Positions 59,713 through 64,000 of a stretch of 64,000 nt of DNA are shown one piece after another. Below the pieces are notes generated by a model. The model was not told the DNA's origin. It was given only the letters and a program-made list of their open reading frames with translations, and searched no databases. A program made the translations under genes and the position numbers. The stretch is from Halobacillus kuroshimensis DSM 18393 (lineage in GTDB: Bacteria; Bacillota; Bacilli; Bacillales; Halobacillaceae). The DNA lies in contig NZ_AUDY01000008.1 in the NCBI RefSeq assembly GCF_000425705.1, forward strand, positions 434,001 to 498,000, written 5' to 3'. Every line of letters starts with the position of its first letter. The stretch's first letter is position 1.

Positions 59713-60633
59713 ATGCAGAAACCAAAACGATTACAAAAAGGAGATACGGTCGGGGTGATTGCTCCAGCCAGCCCTCCGGATCTAACGAATTTATCCAATG
59801 CGCTGCCATTCCTGCATTCGCTGGGGTTGAACGTCATGATCGGACCAAACGTTAAACGGACATACGGTTATCTGGCGGGCACAGACCGTGAACGTGTGAA
59901 CGACCTGCATCAGATGTTCAGAGATCCAGCCATTAAAGGGATTTTCTGTGCCGGAGGAGGGTATGGGACCAGTCGTCTGGCGGCTTCCATTGATTACAAC
60001 ATGATCCGCAGAAACCCCAAAGTATTCTGGGGCTACAGCGATATTACTTTTTTACATACCGCCATCCAGCGTCAGGCAGATCTTGTCACATTTCACGGAC
60101 CGATGTTGAGCTCGGATGTTGGGAAGCCTGACTTTGATGATCGTTCAAAACAGCGGTTTACCCAGCTGTTTCATCCGGAGACATTTACGTATACCAATGA
60201 GACATCACCGTTACAAGTGATCTCTAGAGGGACAGCTTCAGGCAGACTTGTGGGTGGAAATCTTTCCCTCCTTGTCAACTCCATCGGATCTCCTTATGAA
60301 ATCGATACAAAGAACCGGCTTTTGTTGATTGAGGATGTCGGTGAGGAACCATACCGGATTGATTCTTTCTTAAGTCAATTAAAGCTTGCAGGTAAACTCG
60401 ACGAGGCCTCCGGAATCGTCGTAGGTGATTTCAGTGAGACCGAACCTAAAAAGAAAAAAGAGACGATTGAACTTCAGGAAGTGTTTCGTCATTACTTTGC
60501 TGATCTTCAAAAACCGGTCCTCTCAGGATTTAGAATCGGTCACTGCCTGCCTCACTATGCTGTGCCTCTCGGGGTGGAGGCGGAGCTGTGCAGCAGCGCG
60601 AAATATTTGAGAATTGCCGCAGGTGTTCAATAA
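59713..60633 (+). CDS. ykfA: LD-carboxypeptidase (S66 family) YkfA
   Basis: 306-aa serine peptidase of the LdcA/MccF family: GDTVGVIAPASPP at the N-terminus, FCAGGGYGTSRL and GRLVGGNLSLL, the family's nucleophile and oxyanion regions, with C-terminal GFRIGHCLPHYAVPLG. It trims D-Ala from murein tetrapeptides in the cytosol. ATG 59713 follows GGAGGAG; the ATG at 59701 is part of the leader. Confidence 0.93.
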   Translation: MQKPKRLQKGDTVGVIAPASPPDLTNLSNALPFLHSLGLNVMIGPNVKRTYGYLAGTDRERVNDLHQMFRDPAIKGIFCAGGGYGTSRLAASIDYNMIRRNPKVFWGYSDITFLHTAIQRQADLVTFHGPMLSSDVGKPDFDDRSKQRFTQLFHPETFTYTNETSPLQVISRGTASGRLVGGNLSLLVNSIGSPYEIDTKNRLLLIEDVGEEPYRIDSFLSQLKLAGKLDEASGIVVGDFSETEPKKKKETIELQEVFRHYFADLQKPVLSGFRIGHCLPHYAVPLGVEAELCSSAKYLRIAAGVQ

Positions 60634-60650
60634 CGAAAGGAGGGAAAGCG

Positions 60651-61748
60651 ATGAAAATCCAGTCCGTGGAAACAATGAGGGCGGCCGTTCCATTACACAA
60701 ACCATTTATAACCGCTCTTCGTACGGTGACCGTCGCCGAATCCATCTATGTGAGAATTGAATTTGATAACGGCCTGACAGGCTGCGGGGAAGCCCCGCCC
60801 ACCCATGTCATCACAGGGGAATCGCTCGGAGGTATTGAGAACACGATCAAGGAGATATTGACGCCGGTGCTAATAGGCTCCGACATATTGCAGAGAGAAG
60901 CCGTGTTTGAGTCTCTCCATAGGAGCTGTGTAGGAAATACCAGTGCCAAAGCAGCCGTCGATATGGCATTATATGATGGGCTTTCTCAAGCTGCCGGACT
61001 TCCTCTCTATCAATTTCTTGGAGGATGGACGGACCAATTGGAAACGGATTATACCGTAAGTGTTAATACTCCAGAGGAAATGGCGGAGGACGCTGACGCC
61101 TATGTCCAGCAAGGATTCCGCGTCCTGAAAGTGAAAGTCGGTAAAGACAGTATCCACCATGATATTGAACGCATACAAGCTATTCATCAAAGGATAGGGA
61201 AAGACGCTGCCATACGTCTCGATGCTAATCAAGCGTGGACGGCTAAAGAAGCTGTTTACGCCATCCGTGAGATGGAAAACAGGAAGCTTCCGATCGAACT
61301 GGTGGAGCAGCCGGTTAAAGCGGGAGACATTGATGGACTTAAGATAGTGACGGATGCTGTAAGTACGGTGATTATGGCTGATGAGAGTGTGTTTTCTCCT
61401 GAAGATGCCATACGCATCTTAAAAACAGGAAGCGCAGATATGATCAATATTAAATTAATGAAAAGCGGAGGCATCCATAAGGCCCTGAAAATTAATGCGG
61501 CTGCTGAAAGCTTCGGCGTCCCTTGCATGGTGGGGAGTATGATTGAAACGAAACTCGGCATTACCGCAGCTGCCCATTTTGCTGCCAGTCAGAAGAACGT
61601 AACGAAAGTAGATTTCGATGCTCCACTCATGCTTACAGCAGACCCCGTTGAAGGAGGCGTGCATTACAATCAGTCGGTTATGACTCTGCCAAAAACGCCG
61701 GGTCTCGGCATTTCCCGGCTCTCTATGAAGAATACCTGGATTTCATAA
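60651..61748 (+). CDS. ykfB: L-Ala-D/L-Glu epimerase YkfB
   Basis: 365-aa enolase-superfamily epimerase converting L-Ala-D-Glu to L-Ala-L-Glu. Visible: KVKVGKDS with the KxK acid/base pair, RLDANQAW (Asp ligand), ELVEQPVKAGD (Glu ligand) and MADESVFSPEDA (Asp). ATG 60651 follows AAAGGAGGG. Same place in the operon as in B. subtilis. Confidence 0.95.
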   Translation: MKIQSVETMRAAVPLHKPFITALRTVTVAESIYVRIEFDNGLTGCGEAPPTHVITGESLGGIENTIKEILTPVLIGSDILQREAVFESLHRSCVGNTSAKAAVDMALYDGLSQAAGLPLYQFLGGWTDQLETDYTVSVNTPEEMAEDADAYVQQGFRVLKVKVGKDSIHHDIERIQAIHQRIGKDAAIRLDANQAWTAKEAVYAIREMENRKLPIELVEQPVKAGDIDGLKIVTDAVSTVIMADESVFSPEDAIRILKTGSADMINIKLMKSGGIHKALKINAAAESFGVPCMVGSMIETKLGITAAAHFAASQKNVTKVDFDAPLMLTADPVEGGVHYNQSVMTLPKTPGLGISRLSMKNTWIS

Positions 61749-61761
61749 AAGGAGGAAGACC

Positions 61762-62709
61762 ATGGCAAAGACACCAGCAATTGAAACAGTCTGGGTGGTG
61801 GCCGTCCCAGTAGCGACCGTCTGGACGGCACCAGACTCCCCGAGGGACTGTGATGAAGCAGGCCTATCATCTGTCAGTTCGATGCCCGAATGGCTGAACA
61901 AGCTCGATCATAAACAGAAACTGGCGCTCTGCGATGACAATCTCGTTCAATCCCAGCTTTTATACGGCGAAGAAGTGATCGTCGAAGACATGAAGGACGG
62001 GTGGGCACGCATTATTATTCCACATCAGGCTTCGAAAAAAGATGCCCGGGGGTATCCTGGCTACATCCCTGAAAGGCAGCTTAGTGCTCTGGCGGATTCC
62101 AAATGGAAGGGAAATGGCATGCTTGTTGTCCATGATAAGCAGGCGATGCTTCTGGATGAAAAACGCCAGCCGTTCCTGGAACTCAGTTACCTGACTTCTC
62201 TTCCCGTCATTCAAGAGGAGGGCGTGCTGATCAAGGCCCGCACCCCTCATGGGAAAGGCTATGTATCTGCAGAGGCAGTCACGGTTTACCCTTCTGGTGA
62301 AGCGGTCCCGAAAGGCAGTGGAGCTGCCATTATAGAATCAGCAGAAACCTTCCTTGATCTGCCTTATTTCTGGGGAGGGATGAGTGCATATGGGTTTGAC
62401 TGCTCAGGTTTCGCTTATGCGCTGCACAAAGCTCATGGCTACATCATTCCGCGTGACGCCACTGACCAAGTGACCAAAGGAGTGGAAGTACCGATCGATC
62501 AAAAGCAGCCTGGCGATCTGCTGTTTTTTGCCTATGACCAAGGTCAGGGACGTGTCCACCATGTCGGGTTCTATTATGGAGACGGAAAAATGCTTCACTC
62601 TCCGAATATAGGGAAGAGCATTGAAATCATTGAGCTGAAGGATACAATTTATGAAAAAGAACTGTGTGCGGTACGAAGATACTGGGAGGAAGCGGAGGAG
62701 GCAGGATGA
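61762..62709 (+). CDS. ykfC: Gamma-D-glutamyl-L-diamino acid endopeptidase YkfC (NlpC/P60)
   Basis: 315 aa with two N-terminal SH3-type regions and a C-terminal NlpC/P60 domain: PYFWGGMSAYGFDCSGFAYALH with the catalytic Cys, VHHVGFYYGDG with the His. No signal peptide, so it acts in the cytosol on imported murein peptides, cutting gamma-D-Glu-diamino acid bonds. AGGAGGAAG before ATG 61762. Confidence 0.94.
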   Translation: MAKTPAIETVWVVAVPVATVWTAPDSPRDCDEAGLSSVSSMPEWLNKLDHKQKLALCDDNLVQSQLLYGEEVIVEDMKDGWARIIIPHQASKKDARGYPGYIPERQLSALADSKWKGNGMLVVHDKQAMLLDEKRQPFLELSYLTSLPVIQEEGVLIKARTPHGKGYVSAEAVTVYPSGEAVPKGSGAAIIESAETFLDLPYFWGGMSAYGFDCSGFAYALHKAHGYIIPRDATDQVTKGVEVPIDQKQPGDLLFFAYDQGQGRVHHVGFYYGDGKMLHSPNIGKSIEIIELKDTIYEKELCAVRRYWEEAEEAG

Positions 62710-63719
62710 CGATGGAAAAAGTATTGGAAGTCAAACAATTGAAAAAGCACTTTGACATCGGCAGAAACAAATCGTTGAAAGCTGTGGACGGCATTAGCTT
62801 TGATGTATATGAAGGGGAAACGTTCGGCCTTGTCGGGGAGTCCGGGTGCGGCAAATCGACCACAGGCCGTACGATGATGAATCTGTATTCCGCCACAGCT
62901 GGAGAGGTTCTATATAAAGGGAAAAGTGTTCATAACCGTAGTGAACAGGAGCAGTTCCACTTGAAAAGAGAGATGCAGATGATCTTTCAGGATCCTTATG
63001 CTTCTTTAAACCCAAGATCCACAGTAGCGGAAATTATTGCGGAACCCATGGAAATTCACAAGCTCTTCCGAACAAAGCGGGAGCGGATGGAACGGGTGTA
63101 TGAACTGCTTGAAGAAGTCGGGCTCAATCGTGATCATGCCAATCGATATCCACACGAATTCAGCGGCGGGCAGCGGCAGCGGATCGGGATTGCCCGCGCT
63201 CTTGCTCTTGATCCATCCGTCATTATTGCTGACGAACCTATTTCTGCGCTCGACGTTTCTGTTCAGGCTCAGGTGGTCAACCTGTTGGAGAGGCTGCAGG
63301 AGGAGAAGGGGCTCACTTATTTGTTTATTGCCCACGACTTGTCTATGGTGCAGCATATATCCGACCGCATCGGGGTGATGTATTTAGGTCACCTCGTCGA
63401 GCTGACAACCAGTGACCAGCTTTATAAAAAACCCCTCCATCCTTATACAAAAGCGCTGTTGTCTGCGATTCCAATTCCTGACCCGGATTTGGAAGATGAG
63501 CGCGAACAAATGATTATTGAAGGGGAAATTCCCAGTCCGATTGATCCTCCGAGCGGGTGTGTGTTCCGGACAAGGTGCCCGGCAGCAATGGACCGTTGCG
63601 CAAAGGAAGTACCAAAATGGCAGGAGGTTGAAGGTGGACACCATGTAGCCTGTCACTTGTATAACGAAGACGATAGGTCAGGGAAGGATTTACGGAGCCG
63701 ATCTATATCCCTTTCCTGA
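62706..63719 (+). CDS. ykfD: Peptide ABC transporter ATP-binding protein YkfD (DppF-like)
   Basis: 337-aa second ATPase of the transporter: Walker [11 protein letters not shown]-loop IFQDPYASLNP, signature FSGGQRQRI, Walker B VIIADEPISALD, C-terminal Cys-containing PPSGCVFRTRCPAAMDRC. The ATG overlaps the ykfC stop (ATGA). It completes the heterodimeric ATPase with DppD. Confidence 0.95.
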   Translation: MTMEKVLEVKQLKKHFDIGRNKSLKAVDGISFDVYEGETFGLVGESGCGKSTTGRTMMNLYSATAGEVLYKGKSVHNRSEQEQFHLKREMQMIFQDPYASLNPRSTVAEIIAEPMEIHKLFRTKRERMERVYELLEEVGLNRDHANRYPHEFSGGQRQRIGIARALALDPSVIIADEPISALDVSVQAQVVNLLERLQEEKGLTYLFIAHDLSMVQHISDRIGVMYLGHLVELTTSDQLYKKPLHPYTKALLSAIPIPDPDLEDEREQMIIEGEIPSPIDPPSGCVFRTRCPAAMDRCAKEVPKWQEVEGGHHVACHLYNEDDRSGKDLRSRSISLS

Positions 63720-63786
63720 TGCATTTCTTATTTTTTTGAAACGATTGGCTGCTTGTTTCGTATGGACAGAAGAAGGAGGCAGCCTG

Positions 63787-63987
63787 GTGAAAAAATATCT
63801 GATTTTTATAAGTAGTTTTATCGTACTCTATTTTTCCTATCAATATCTCTCTGGTATGATTTTGACGATCCAATATGATCCTGAGACAGGCGGAGCAGGA
63901 AGTGGTCCATCCCATCTGTTGATCCTTGTCGTGATGGCCACCGTATCCTATTTCCTGTCTTGTCTGCCAAAAAGAAAACAGGCATAA
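63787..63987 (+). CDS. Small membrane protein, 66 aa
   Basis: Two hydrophobic helices (about residues 4-24 and 41-59) joined by a polar loop with DPETGGAGSGP. GTG 63787 is chosen because AAGGAGG lies 6 nt upstream. Family not recognised. It follows ykfD by 67 nt without a visible terminator, at the end of the window. Confidence 0.65.
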   Translation: MKKYLIFISSFIVLYFSYQYLSGMILTIQYDPETGGAGSGPSHLLILVVMATVSYFLSCLPKRKQA

Positions 63988-64000
63988 ACTTACATAATAA

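Noticed and set aside
1-64000. tRNA, rRNA, CRISPR, prophage or plasmid replication genes
   Set aside because: I looked for cloverleaf-like stems with CCA-type ends, regularly spaced short repeats, and phage or replication proteins and saw none. A covariance-model scan would be decisive for tRNA and riboswitches.

Overview
The window looks like chromosome from a moderately halophilic, spore-forming, carotenoid-making member of the Bacillaceae, most like Halobacillus. This rests on gene content and remembered family sequences; no search was run. Supporting signs are a BCCT betaine carrier, a CPA1 Na+/H+ antiporter, a KtrB/TrkH K+ channel, a stand-alone divergent glutamine synthetase like the salt- and chloride-linked GlnA2 of Halobacillus halophilus, a C30-type crtN/crtM cluster, the spore genes cwlJ and yjcZ, and Bacillus-style sigma-A, sigma-B, CcpA, GlnR/TnrA, Fur and CodY sites. 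No rRNA, tRNA, CRISPR array, prophage or intact transposase was recognised.

Layout. 1-11.1 kb holds an SDR, a LysR regulator divergent from malate synthase G, glycolate oxidase genes glcE-glcF-glcD, an FAH-family enzyme and a lactate/glycolate permease. Together these form a complete glycolate-to-malate route with cre-like sites at both ends. 11.1-21 kb holds DUF456, a sigma-B-type YhdN aldo/keto reductase, penicillin acylase, a CPA1 antiporter, LysR/YczE, and nitroreductase plus sirtuin. 21-27.2 kb holds an ABC exporter, an rsgA paralog with an apparent translational attenuator, glnA2 with a GlnR/TnrA box, and ppaC. 27.2-32.2 kb holds a Fur-controlled acetyltransferase/esterase pair, cwlJ, class III fbp and small membrane proteins. 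32.2-41.8 kb holds two acetyltransferase-linked genes, corA, a SET protein, the BCCT carrier, an MFS pump, an HPr-like protein, an SDR and an HD protein. 41.8-43 kb is a cluster of very small ORFs including two YrzI-family members. 43.3-47.7 kb holds moeA-moaA, ywpF and ktrB. 48-52.5 kb holds spore-type small genes and the crt operon. 53-54.1 kb holds small genes and a deaminase. 54.2-63.7 kb holds dppABCDE-ykfABCD, in Bacillus subtilis order, for import and recycling of murein peptides.

Interspersed elements. Three relics of one IS1182-family element lie at about 11.8-12.16 kb, 32.2-32.7 kb and 39.3-39.9 kb. Each carries the same 130-bp imperfect palindrome and each abuts the intrinsic terminator hairpin of a neighbouring gene. 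In one case the 32-bp terminator palindrome is duplicated on both sides of the relic. Three shorter fragments of the palindrome occur elsewhere.

The signals most worth following are the four-segment leader in front of rsgA, the terminator-associated IS relics, the YrzI small-ORF cluster with tandem alternative hairpins, and moaA, whose only plausible start is a non-canonical ATC.
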